A stretch of DNA of 64,000 nt from Blastocatellia bacterium UBA7656 (GTDB lineage: Bacteria; Acidobacteriota; Blastocatellia; UBA7656). Shown piece after piece: positions 24,978-32,848 of this stretch. A program made the translations under genes and the position numbers. Within the stretch, counting starts at the first letter, position 1; each line of letters begins with the position of its first letter. The notes under the pieces were generated by a model. It had not been told where the DNA came from, did not search any database, and worked only from the letters and a program-made list of their open reading frames with translations. The stretch covers positions 62,001 to 126,000 of the forward strand of contig DLHY01000143.1 of the NCBI GenBank assembly GCA_002483445.1, written 5' to 3'.

Positions 24978-25997
24978 ATGAAAAAACTATTTGCTGTCAC
25001 AATCATTTTCTTTTTGTTGATCGTCTCTGCGCTCGCTCACGATGGAGTGAATAGACAGGACAAAGGGCCGTTCACGCTCAAAAAACTGACCGATGATGTT
25101 TATGTTCTCTACGGTCGCGGCGGCAACATAGGCATCTGTGTCACCCCTGAAGGCGTCGTCGTCATCGATGATCAGTTTGCCGACCTCGCTCCGGGCATCG
25201 CCGCGCAAATCAAAACGATCAGCGACAAGCCGATAAAATTTCTCATCAACACGCATCATCACTTCGATCACACGGGCGGCAACGAGTTCTTCATCAAGAT
25301 GACGACCATCGTCGCTCACGACAATGTGCGCAAGCACATGCTGGCCGCGCCCCAGGAAACAATCGATAATCAGACGGCTCGCATTCAGAGACTCGAAAAA
25401 CAGATAGCCGAGGCGAAAGACCCGCAGTCGAAAGAGGTCGCCGACATGAAAGGTCAGATCGAGACGGCGAAGAAAAACGTGGAAGCCGCTCGCGCCATCA
25501 AGATAAGCGAAGTGCCTGCGCCCAACATAACCTTCAGCCGAGAGATGAGAATATATGTGGGTGGCAAAGAGATTCAGATATTTCACGCCAAGCGCGGACA
25601 CACCGACGGCGATTCGATCATCTATTTTCCCAAAGAGAAGGTGGCGCATCTGGGCGATCTGTTCGTCAACCGCCGTATGCCTTTCATAGACCGCGCGCAC
25701 GGCGCATCGACTGCCGAATGGGTGGAAACGCTCGACGCAGTGCTGTCGCGAATCGATCCGGCGTCACAGGTCATCCCCGGACACGGCGATGCGGGAACGG
25801 TCGCCGACCTCAAGGCTTTCCGACAATACATGGTTGACCTGCGCGCGGCGGTCAAACAGGCCATCGAAGCGGGCCGCACGCGCGAGCAGGCCGTAAAAGA
25901 AATTCAACTGCCTCAGTACTCCAGCCACATCGGTTACGCTCAGGGACTCGCGGGCAACGTCGGTATAGTCTACGACGAGATGAAAGAAGGGAAGTAA
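24978..25997 (+). CDS. Exported MBL-fold metallo-hydrolase
   Basis: 339 residues. Signal peptide (KKLFAVTIIFFLLIVSALAH), then a metallo-beta-lactamase fold with the metal motif INTHHHFDHTGGNEFF (HxHxDH) and later metal ligands in HAKRGHTDGDSIIYF and VIPGHGD. An inserted coiled-coil of about 45 residues (ARIQRLEKQIAEAKD, ADMKGQIETAKKNVEAARA) separates the first metal motif from the rest of the fold. Exported single-domain members are often called cyclase-like or quinoprotein-relay MBL proteins; the substrate is unknown. The ATG follows GGGGGACAACC. The metal set is complete, so it is probably active. Confidence 0.85.
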   Translation: MKKLFAVTIIFFLLIVSALAHDGVNRQDKGPFTLKKLTDDVYVLYGRGGNIGICVTPEGVVVIDDQFADLAPGIAAQIKTISDKPIKFLINTHHHFDHTGGNEFFIKMTTIVAHDNVRKHMLAAPQETIDNQTARIQRLEKQIAEAKDPQSKEVADMKGQIETAKKNVEAARAIKISEVPAPNITFSREMRIYVGGKEIQIFHAKRGHTDGDSIIYFPKEKVAHLGDLFVNRRMPFIDRAHGASTAEWVETLDAVLSRIDPASQVIPGHGDAGTVADLKAFRQYMVDLRAAVKQAIEAGRTREQAVKEIQLPQYSSHIGYAQGLAGNVGIVYDEMKEGK

Positions 25998-26005
25998 TCA
26001 ACGAT

Positions 26006-26069
26006 CCACGAAGGACACGAAGGTTCAACAAGTCACACGAAGATTTTTGATTCTTCGTGTACTTCGTGG
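26006..26069. repeat. CCACGAAGGACACGAAG-type inverted repeat
   Basis: Arms CCACGAAGGACACGAAG (26006-26022) and CTTCGTGTACTTCGTGG (26053-26069) match at 16 of 17 positions, with a nested hairpin ACACGAAGA/TCTTCGTGT inside. It follows the MBL gene and could terminate it. The word is known to me as a dispersed intergenic repeat in several phyla. Confidence 0.65.
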
Positions 26070-26185
26070 ATATTTATTTGTCGAACTTCGCGCCTCTCGA
26101 AAGGAATATAAAGGAAGAAGCGGAGGTTAGCAGTCCCGATCCTGAGCTTTGGTCTGAGCGGTGATTTCATTGCGGCAATTGTGCA

Positions 26186-28261
26186 ATGAAAACTCGCGCA
26201 GGCCAGCCGAGGGCGTTCCTTCATGGTGGCCTTTATCGAAAAGAGCGGGAGGCGGCTGTTTCTGTGACCGGCGATAGCAACTTGAAAGACATTGGCTTCG
26301 CTCTGCACGCGCGCCTGCTCGTGGAAAGAGGCAGGGTTGCCGAACAGATTTCCGAAATGTTCCTTCCGCTCATCATCCGCGCGCTCGGTCGAAAGTTTCC
26401 CAACCTCAATGATCCACACCTCGTCGAGACCGCCGCAAACGACGCGGTAATGGCTTACCTCAGACGACCGGAAAAATTCGACCCGGCGAAAAGCTCGCTC
26501 ATAGCGTGGCTCTATCTTGACGCGCGAACGAATCTGCTCAACCTGCTTGAGCGGCAAAGACGCATGGAGCGACGCCATGCTGAGATCGAGCGAACACTCC
26601 TAAGCGATGCCGGGTCAATCGACCCGGAATGGGCGTTGATCGAGGAAGAGTCGCCCATCATCAGAACGGTTCGCGAGACTGTCACTGACCCGCAGGATCA
26701 ACTGATGGTCGCCCTGATGGCCGAAGGAGAGCGCGAGACCTCTGTGTATGCCGAAGCTTTGGGCATAGAGCATATTTCAGCCATCGAGCAGGCGGTCGTC
26801 GTCAAACGTCACAAAGATCGATTGAAGGTAGCCCTGCGTCGCGCGCTAAGGCGGCGTTATCTGGCGATACTGGTTGCACTCTCTGCTCTTGGCGGGCGAG
26901 TCAAAGCGGCTGCGCGAAATCCTGTTCAATCCGTCGCGCTCGTCGCCGCGATGATCGCGCTCATCGGGGCTAATCTGTTTCTCTGGCAAAAGACGAGCGC
27001 AACCGGAGGGCAGATAGAAACTGAAAATGTCGCCGAGATGATCGATTCCACGCCGCCGGACAGGAGAGATGAAGAGGCGGCGCAATCGAGCATAGTCAGA
27101 GCCGATGGGTTCGTTGAGAAGATATTTTTCCAGTCGAATCGCGCCGCCGAGCAGGGAACCGAGCAGATGCACATCTGGATGATGAATGCGGACGGCAGCC
27201 GGGAAGAACAGGTGACGTTTGGAGATTTCGAAGATACCGCAGTTGCCGTGTCGCCTGACGGGACGAAGATCGCTTTCATTCGCAGAATGTCTCCGAGAAG
27301 TCCCGGTGACAGTTATGGAAGCGTCTGGGTGAGAGACCTTGTGTCGGGAATAGATATACCCTTGACTGTGGAAATAGATTATCCGTGGGGGCCGTATCAA
27401 TCGGTTCAGCCTGCCTGGTCGCCCGACGGGAAACAGATAGCCATTATGCGCGTTGACGCCAGTCCTTCCCCCGCTGATGATCTGCGGGCATCGATCTGGG
27501 TCATGGATTTCCTGCCTTCCATCGGAGAGCCGAGGCGGGTGACCCTCGAAAAAGGATTCGGGAGCTCGGAGCCTCAGTGGTCGCCGGACGGTCGCATATA
27601 CTACATGATGCAGACCGTTAAGGACGCCAACTATGCGATCCATAGAATCGATCCGGCGACAGGGATGCAAGAAGAAGTGATCCCCGTCGTTCGGGATGAT
27701 CTCAACCCCAGGATTTCTCCTGACGGAAAGAAACTGGCGTGGCGGGCTTATCGCCATAGCACTCCGTCAGGCGATGTCTACGTTGCCGATGTCTCGAACC
27801 CCGTCGGCTCTCAGCTACGACTGACACCTTATTCAGGCTGGGAGGTATTCGACTGGTCGCCCGATGGCAGCCGGATTCTGATGACGGAACTGAGGTTCAG
27901 GCTGACTGATTGGAGTATGAAGGCGATGATTCCTTACGTTCCCCGTGATGTCATCGCCAGCCTTGAATGCGCGAGGAGAGAGGAATTATTCATAGAACCT
28001 GAATTCCTGAACATCGTTCGCGGCTGCATAGGCGGAGAGTTGACGGCAAAGCACCAGTATCGAATATTGAGCTACTCGGCAAAGGGGCAGGGATTGTGGG
28101 TAGTGAGCGCAGACGGATCGAATCTCGCCCTGATCAATTCCAACACATCACACAAAGCAGAATTCCGCTGGGCGCGCATCACGGCGGCGGCGGCCAGAGC
28201 CATCAGCGAAAGGCAGAGGGGAAAGAGCAGGAGAGTAGACAAGAGGCGCGAGAAGCGGTGA
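26186..28261 (+). CDS. Sigma-like domain fused through a membrane helix to a TolB/PD40 propeller
   Basis: 691 residues. Residues about 30-225 resemble an ECF sigma factor: a region-2-like helical part (HLVETAANDAVMAYLRRPEK, SSLIAWLYLDARTNLLNLLE, then basic RQRRMERRHAE) and a region-4-like end (TDPQDQLMVALMAEGERETS, AEALGIEHISAIEQAVVVKR). A basic stretch and one membrane helix (SVALVAAMIALIGANLFLW, about 252-270) follow, then six or so PD40/TolB blades outside (IWMMNADGSREEQVTF, VSPDGTKIAFIRR, PAWSPDGKQIAIM, RISPDGKKLAWRAY, DWSPDGSRILM). The start may be the GTG at 26264, which has GGGAGG upstream and drops an atypical 26-residue lead. A DNA-binding or sigma domain tied to an external sensor would be a one-protein signalling device. 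The sigma assignment rests on pattern only. Confidence 0.7.
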   Translation: MKTRAGQPRAFLHGGLYRKEREAAVSVTGDSNLKDIGFALHARLLVERGRVAEQISEMFLPLIIRALGRKFPNLNDPHLVETAANDAVMAYLRRPEKFDPAKSSLIAWLYLDARTNLLNLLERQRRMERRHAEIERTLLSDAGSIDPEWALIEEESPIIRTVRETVTDPQDQLMVALMAEGERETSVYAEALGIEHISAIEQAVVVKRHKDRLKVALRRALRRRYLAILVALSALGGRVKAAARNPVQSVALVAAMIALIGANLFLWQKTSATGGQIETENVAEMIDSTPPDRRDEEAAQSSIVRADGFVEKIFFQSNRAAEQGTEQMHIWMMNADGSREEQVTFGDFEDTAVAVSPDGTKIAFIRRMSPRSPGDSYGSVWVRDLVSGIDIPLTVEIDYPWGPYQSVQPAWSPDGKQIAIMRVDASPSPADDLRASIWVMDFLPSIGEPRRVTLEKGFGSSEPQWSPDGRIYYMMQTVKDANYAIHRIDPATGMQEEVIPVVRDDLNPRISPDGKKLAWRAYRHSTPSGDVYVADVSNPVGSQLRLTPYSGWEVFDWSPDGSRILMTELRFRLTDWSMKAMIPYVPRDVIASLECARREELFIEPEFLNIVRGCIGGELTAKHQYRILSYSAKGQGLWVVSADGSNLALINSNTSHKAEFRWARITAAAARAISERQRGKSRRVDKRREKR

Positions 28262-28416
28262 AAACGTCTCGTGAAAAAGTTCGACCAGTCGCCAAACCCG
28301 CTTACTGCTTCAGGAAAATCTGTCGAACTTTGCACTTCCTAGTCGGAACATGAAGTATGGGTATTGCTAATAAATCATCGCTCCAGGAATTGAAATTGGT
28401 ATGAAAAGAGATTGCT

Positions 28417-28683
28417 ATGGATAATAAAGCAGAATCCGATGCGGCTGAGAAGAATACCTCCAAAAGATTTACAACGTGGCTTGGTGCGATCACTGTTGCC
28501 ATGTCTATTCTCGCAGGCGTCGTAACGTATTTCTCCTATCATCTAGCTCGTCAAGCGCACTATTACGAACAAGAAACATCAAGACGTAGATTCATATTAG
28601 ATACTCTAAAAGAGATGCAACAGGTTCAAGAAAACGAAAAAAGGTCGATGCAATCGCGCTCGAACGGCTCCCGCAAATGCTGA
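28417..28683 (+). CDS. Short single-helix membrane protein, C-terminus possibly disrupted
   Basis: 88 residues: a charged N-terminus (DNKAESDAAEKNTSKRF), one membrane helix (WLGAITVAMSILAGVVTYFS) and a charged tail predicted helical (LARQAHYYEQETSRRRF, LKEMQQVQENEKRS). The last dozen residues (SMQSRSNGSRKC) overlap, in another frame, the start of an XRE-type antitoxin remnant, so the natural C-terminus may have been lost at a junction. No family recognised. It has no strong ribosome-binding site and lower GC than its neighbours, consistent with foreign origin. Confidence 0.45.
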   Translation: MDNKAESDAAEKNTSKRFTTWLGAITVAMSILAGVVTYFSYHLARQAHYYEQETSRRRFILDTLKEMQQVQENEKRSMQSRSNGSRKC

Positions 28684-28844
28684 TTTAGGCTCGCGTTGCC
28701 GCAGGGCTGACGCAAAAGCAACTGGCTGAAAAACTCGGCTTCAAAGAACAGCAGATACAAAGATACGAAGCCACTGATTATAGATCGGCATCTTTGTCGA
28801 GAGTCATCGAGATCGCTCGTGCCATTGATGCCGAGATGCGATAG
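28644..28844 (+). pseudogene. XRE-family antitoxin-type HTH gene with in-frame stop
   Basis: In frame 3 the DNA reads DAIALERLPQMLI, a TAG at 28686-28688, then ARVAAGLTQKQLAEKLGFK, EQQIQRYEATDYRSASLSR and VIEIARAIDAEMR to a TAG at 28842. The Cro/C1 helix-turn-helix (LTQKQLAEKLGFKEQQIQRYE) is intact, and the family normally has an amide such as Gln (CAG) where the stop is, so one base change would explain it. The 5' part cannot be followed beyond about 28600, where it runs into the membrane-protein ORF. Genes of this kind pair with HigB-like toxins; none is seen next to it. Confidence 0.65.
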
Positions 28845-28846
28845 GT

Positions 28847-29599
28847 CTACTTCTTCAGCCCAAGCCCCAGAAAAAAAATTGGTCTGAAAATTTTCCACCA
28901 GTCAGTGACGGCGCGCATCTTCGTATAAGCGATGCCGTCTGCTTCAGGATACTCAATCGTCACCGGGACATCGACTACTCGATGCCTGAGTCTCAACGCC
29001 TTGAACAAAAGGTAGGGTTCAAGCTCGTAACGATCCAGCCACTCCTGCCATAAATTGATCCGCTTGTCTTCAAACAGAGACACCCGAAATGCGCGAAAGC
29101 CGCTCGATCCGTCCGTCACCCGTCGCCGGACGAAGAGCGTAAATAAAAATGTGTATGCCCGCGTCCCTAAGCGACGACGCAAAGGCATTCGCAAAAACTC
29201 GCCGCCCTCAACATAACGCGACCCCTGAGCAAGTTCCGCTCCGCCTTTGATCGCATCAACAAGTCGCGGTATCTGTTCGGGCGGAGTCTTTCCTCCGCCT
29301 GATACCACGACCACTATTTCATAGCCATGTTCTATTGCGTAATCGATGCCGCGTCGAATGGCCGCGCCCACGCCGCGATTCATCCCCTGACGCAACACCA
29401 CTGCGCCCGCTTCTTCGGCAAATCTCGCTGTGTCATCCGTCGAGCCGTCATCAACGACGGCGACCGTCTCGACAACGTTGAGAGGCACGCCTCTGACCAC
29501 ACGGGCTATGCGTTCGCCTTCGTTCCACGCGGGCGCTATGCACAAAACGCGAGGGTGTTGGGTTAGGGCTGTGTCTTGCTCAGATCGTCTTTCAGCCAT
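28847..29599 (-). CDS. Family 2 (DPM1-like) glycosyltransferase with altered DXD
   Basis: 250 residues. GT-A fold start ALTQHPRVLCIAPAWNEGER, VAVVDDGSTDDTARFAEEAG and GMNRGVGAAIRRGIDYA are typical of polyprenol-phosphate mannosyl/glucosyl transferases. At the metal site, however, the sequence is VVVVSGGGKTPPEQIPRLV: the DxD aspartates are Gly and the next position is Lys. Related bacterial sets have MAGNGK/DDP here, so it may be a natural subfamily and not a loss. There is a short hydrophobic end (IFRPIFFLGLGLKK) but no second transmembrane pair. It starts inside the epimerase gene upstream (37-nt overlap), so they are one operon. Confidence 0.8.
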   Translation of the reverse strand: MAERRSEQDTALTQHPRVLCIAPAWNEGERIARVVRGVPLNVVETVAVVDDGSTDDTARFAEEAGAVVLRQGMNRGVGAAIRRGIDYAIEHGYEIVVVVSGGGKTPPEQIPRLVDAIKGGAELAQGSRYVEGGEFLRMPLRRRLGTRAYTFLFTLFVRRRVTDGSSGFRAFRVSLFEDKRINLWQEWLDRYELEPYLLFKALRLRHRVVDVPVTIEYPEADGIAYTKMRAVTDWWKIFRPIFFLGLGLKK

Positions 29600-30537
29600 T
29601 GGTATGTCCGGCGCAAACCCTGTTCGATGGTGACGGACGGAACCCAGCGAAGCTCGCGGCGAATCTTTTCTATGTTGACCACTCGGCGGCGGATGTTATC
29701 GATGTCGCGGCGATCAACGCAAACCGGCTCGCGAGCAGAGCCGGTTATCTCGATGATCATCCGCGCAAGCTGGTTGATAGTGGTCTCGCGCCCGGTGCCG
29801 ATGTTATAGACCTGGCCCTCGGCTTTGGCGGCGAATGCCGCAAGCAGAGTCGCTTCAACCACGTCATCGATATAAGTGAAATCGCGCGTCTGATCGCCGT
29901 CGCCGTGAATGCGCGGAGCATCGCCTGCCATGGCCGACTCGAAAAACTTCGCGATGACGCCGCAGTAAGGATTATCTGGCCGTTGCAGCGGGCCGTACAC
30001 ATTCGAATATCTCACCACCGCAGTCGACACATTGTAGCTTTCATAAAAAGCCTTGCAGTAATTTTCGCCCGCGAACTTCGACACTGCGTAGGGACTGAGC
30101 ATGTTGGTCGCGTCATCTTCGTTAATGGGCAGATAACGCGGATTGCCGTAGACGGAAGCCGAAGACGAATAGACTACGCGGGGCGTCTGGAATTCGCGCG
30201 CAGCCAGCAGAATGTTCAACGTGCCGCCGATATTGACTTCATAATCCTCTCGCGGATTTCTCGTTGAAACGATGATGTTGCGGGCAGCGAGGTGCAACAC
30301 CGCGCCCGCGCCTCTGACGACTTCTCGGACTAAATCGAAATCGGTCACGCTTCCGCGAATGACTTCGAGCCGTTCGCTTTCCGTGGGCAGGTTGTTTATG
30401 TCGCCCGTGTAAAAATCATCAAGCACGACGACCTTATAACCGTCGCTGAGAAGTCTGTCGACTACGTTCGATCCGACGAATCCCGCGCCGCCGGTCACTA
30501 CTATCTTCTCTTTCGAAGGCTCATCTGCCTGACTCAT
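29563..30537 (-). CDS. NAD-dependent nucleotide-sugar epimerase/dehydratase (extended SDR)
   Basis: 324 residues from the ATG at 30537, which follows TTGGAGGATGG; the open frame extends 70 codons further without conservation. The Rossmann motif VVTGGAGFVGSNVVDRL and VVLDDFYTGDINNLP, SSASVYGNP (catalytic Ser) and YAVSKFAGENYCKAF (YxxxK) make it a UDP-glucose 4-epimerase-like member; VRYSNVYGPLQRPDNPY and HGDGDQTRDFTYIDDVV are the substrate loops. It probably epimerises or dehydrates a nucleotide sugar, with the product used by the coupled GT2. The exact sugar cannot be told. Confidence 0.88.
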   Translation of the reverse strand: MSQADEPSKEKIVVTGGAGFVGSNVVDRLLSDGYKVVVLDDFYTGDINNLPTESERLEVIRGSVTDFDLVREVVRGAGAVLHLAARNIIVSTRNPREDYEVNIGGTLNILLAAREFQTPRVVYSSSASVYGNPRYLPINEDDATNMLSPYAVSKFAGENYCKAFYESYNVSTAVVRYSNVYGPLQRPDNPYCGVIAKFFESAMAGDAPRIHGDGDQTRDFTYIDDVVEATLLAAFAAKAEGQVYNIGTGRETTINQLARMIIEITGSAREPVCVDRRDIDNIRRRVVNIEKIRRELRWVPSVTIEQGLRRTYQWLKDDLSKTQP

Positions 30538-30806
30538 CCATCCTCCAAAGTGATCGCTATAAAAGCCGTGTGATGGTGGACGCCAAACTGACCGGGTAGG
30601 ATACCATCTCGCCTCTTTCGATTGCCAGAGCCGTTTGAACATTCGCGCCAACACAGACGTACTCAGTGTGGACTGAGGAACTGAAGCCAGCGTTTGGAAA
30701 TCAAATCGTTCGAGGCGCTCTCTCGCCTCGCTCTCCCTCTTATGCACGCAGACAGAAGTGTGAGTCGAAGTGTGTCGGCGTGAAGCGGAGCAAAGGAGGA
30801 CTCGTT

Positions 30807-31340
30807 ATGTTGATGGCTGATACGATGGCGATCTTTTTCGTCATACTCGGACTGATGCTCGCGCTGCCGGGGTTGTGGCTGCTGTGCGTGGGACTATGGC
30901 CGCGCGCAGTCGCGGATTCGGCGGAAACGTGCAGCCGGGGACTCATCAAACCTTTTCTGGCAGGGCTTCCAATCACTATATTCACGATCGTTTTAGCCGC
31001 GGTGCTGAATCGTGTGCCGGGCGCTGTGGGAAACGTCAGCGCGATAGGAATCGTCTGCCTCTATGTCATATTCGCAGGCGCAGGCACCGCCGGACTTGCG
31101 ACCTCGATAGGCCGCCGTCTCTCATCGCCCGCAGACCGCGAGCGACCTTGGAAAGCCACTCTTCGCGGAAGCATCGTGCTTGAGCTTCCGTTCCTGCTCC
31201 CCGTAGTCGGCTGGTTCGTGGTTTTTCCTGCATCGATGATCATCGGCAGCGGCGCTGCTCTGCTCGGCCTGCTCAAACGCGCATTCGTCGCGTCACCGAC
31301 CACCGCGCCGCTCGGAACGGGCAACGTCGCAGCGCGATGA
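30807..31340 (+). CDS. Four-helix membrane protein upstream of DUF1800/DUF1501
   Basis: 177 residues, with hydrophobic stretches at about 5-30 (FFVILGLMLALPGLWLLCVG), 50-68, 78-100 (GNVSAIGIVCLYVIFAGAGT) and 128-160 (LELPFLLPVVGWFVVFPASM). No family recognised. A strong AAAGGAGGA site precedes ATG 30807. Its TGA stop (31338-31340) lies inside the ATGA at 31337 and just ahead of the DUF1800 gene, so the three genes 30807-34057 form an operon. The function is unknown; an export or envelope role is suggested only by its partners. Confidence 0.65.
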   Translation: MLMADTMAIFFVILGLMLALPGLWLLCVGLWPRAVADSAETCSRGLIKPFLAGLPITIFTIVLAAVLNRVPGAVGNVSAIGIVCLYVIFAGAGTAGLATSIGRRLSSPADRERPWKATLRGSIVLELPFLLPVVGWFVVFPASMIIGSGAALLGLLKRAFVASPTTAPLGTGNVAAR

Positions 31341-31351
31341 AAGGCACAGCG

Positions 31352-32845
31352 ATGAAACTCTCAAGACGCGCGCTGATCAAAGCGTCCGCGCTTGCTGCCG
31401 GAGCTTTGCCCTTCACGGGATGCGAGCGAATCATAAGCGATGTCACTCGCCGGATGGGGCAAACTATTCCTGATCGTGTGAGCGCGGCAAAGGGCAAAGA
31501 TATAGACGCGGATTTTCATCTGCTCTCGCGAGCCGCCTACGGCCCCTGGCCCGGCGACCTCGACCATCTGCGCGAGACGGGGCAGGAGCGATGGATCGAA
31601 GAGCAGTTGCGCCCGGAGAGCATCGACGACACCGCGTGCGATCTTCGCGCCCGCCGATTCGAAACCCTCCATCACGATCCCGGCACCTGCTACGAATATA
31701 AAAAGCCTGTGCTTCGCGAAGAGATCGCCCGCCACACTCTGCTTCGCGCAATCTATAGCCGCCGCCAGCTATTCGAAGTGATGGTCTCCTTCTGGACTGA
31801 TCACCTCAACATCGATATGGAAAAAGGCGATTGCATATATCTCAAGCCTGCGGATGATCGCCTCGTCATTCGCGCTCACGCGCTCGGACGATTCCGCGAT
31901 CTCATTCGCGCTTCGGCCACATCGCCCGCGATGCTCGTCTATCTCGACGGCAAGGAGAATAAAAAGGCCGCGCCCGATGATGTGCCGAACGAAAACTATG
32001 CGCGAGAGCTTCTCGAACTTCACACGCTCGGAGTTCATGGCGGATACACTCAGCAGGATGTCTGCGAAATCGCCCGGTGTTTGACAGGCTGGCGGCTGCG
32101 AACGAAATGGAGAAAAGGCGCTGTTTATTTCGACCCGTCGCTGCACGACGATGGCGAAAAGACAGTGCTTGGCCATCGGCTCCCGTCGGGAGGGGGCGAA
32201 TCTGACCTTGATCGCGTCGTCGATATCGTTTGCTCTCATCCTTCGACCGCGCGCTACATAGCGACGAAGCTCGTTCGCCGTTTTGTATCGGACGATCCGC
32301 CCGCGCCTCTCGTCGAGCGCGTGGCAACTGTTTTCACTCAAACCGAAGGCGATACAAAATCGCTCCTGCGAGCGATACTGACTTCAGAAGAATTCAAAGT
32401 TTCGAAGGGCGCAAAGTTGAAACGTCCTTTTCATTTCATAGTCAGTTGTCTTCGCTCTATGGGAGCCGACACGCACGCGCACGCACAGTTGATCGAATAC
32501 CTGACTCGTATGGGGCAGGGACTCTTTCAGTATCCGACTCCCGACGGCTACCCGGACGAAGCCGCGCCCTGGCTCGGCGCTATGCTGTGGCGATGGAATT
32601 TCGCATTCGCGCTCGCGGCAGGTCAGGTGCCTTCGGTCAGCGTTTCGCTTGATCGATTGATTGACGCCATGGGCGCTTCAGATAACCCGGTAGAACTTCT
32701 TCCTCATTTCATCGGGCACCGAGGCGCGGCGAGCGAGATCCACGCACTCGAACATTATGCGGCCAGTCGCGCGCTCACGGATGATAGAAATCGCGCGGAG
32801 CTTGCGGGGCTGATACTCGCCTCGCCTGCGTTTCAGAGGTATTGA
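31352..32845 (+). CDS. DUF1800 family Tat-exported protein
   Basis: 497 residues from the ATG at 31352, which has AAAGG 7 nt upstream; an ATG at 31337 overlaps the upstream stop but lacks such a site. KLSRRALIKASALAAG with PFTGC looks like a twin-arginine signal ending in a lipobox, so it may be a lipoprotein. The body is DUF1800 (DFHLLSRAAYGPWPGDL, MVSFWTDHLNIDMEKGD, PNENYARELLELHTLGVHGG, AKLKRPFHFIVSCLRSMGAD). DUF1800 and DUF1501 proteins are nearly always adjacent and are thought to act together in the envelope; the biochemistry is unknown. Confidence 0.88.
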   Translation: MKLSRRALIKASALAAGALPFTGCERIISDVTRRMGQTIPDRVSAAKGKDIDADFHLLSRAAYGPWPGDLDHLRETGQERWIEEQLRPESIDDTACDLRARRFETLHHDPGTCYEYKKPVLREEIARHTLLRAIYSRRQLFEVMVSFWTDHLNIDMEKGDCIYLKPADDRLVIRAHALGRFRDLIRASATSPAMLVYLDGKENKKAAPDDVPNENYARELLELHTLGVHGGYTQQDVCEIARCLTGWRLRTKWRKGAVYFDPSLHDDGEKTVLGHRLPSGGGESDLDRVVDIVCSHPSTARYIATKLVRRFVSDDPPAPLVERVATVFTQTEGDTKSLLRAILTSEEFKVSKGAKLKRPFHFIVSCLRSMGADTHAHAQLIEYLTRMGQGLFQYPTPDGYPDEAAPWLGAMLWRWNFAFALAAGQVPSVSVSLDRLIDAMGASDNPVELLPHFIGHRGAASEIHALEHYAASRALTDDRNRAELAGLILASPAFQRY

Positions 32846-32848
32846 ATT

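Noticed and set aside
26846..27757. Minus-strand reading frame of about 300 codons
   Set aside because: Antisense to the sigma/propeller fusion; no domain pattern.
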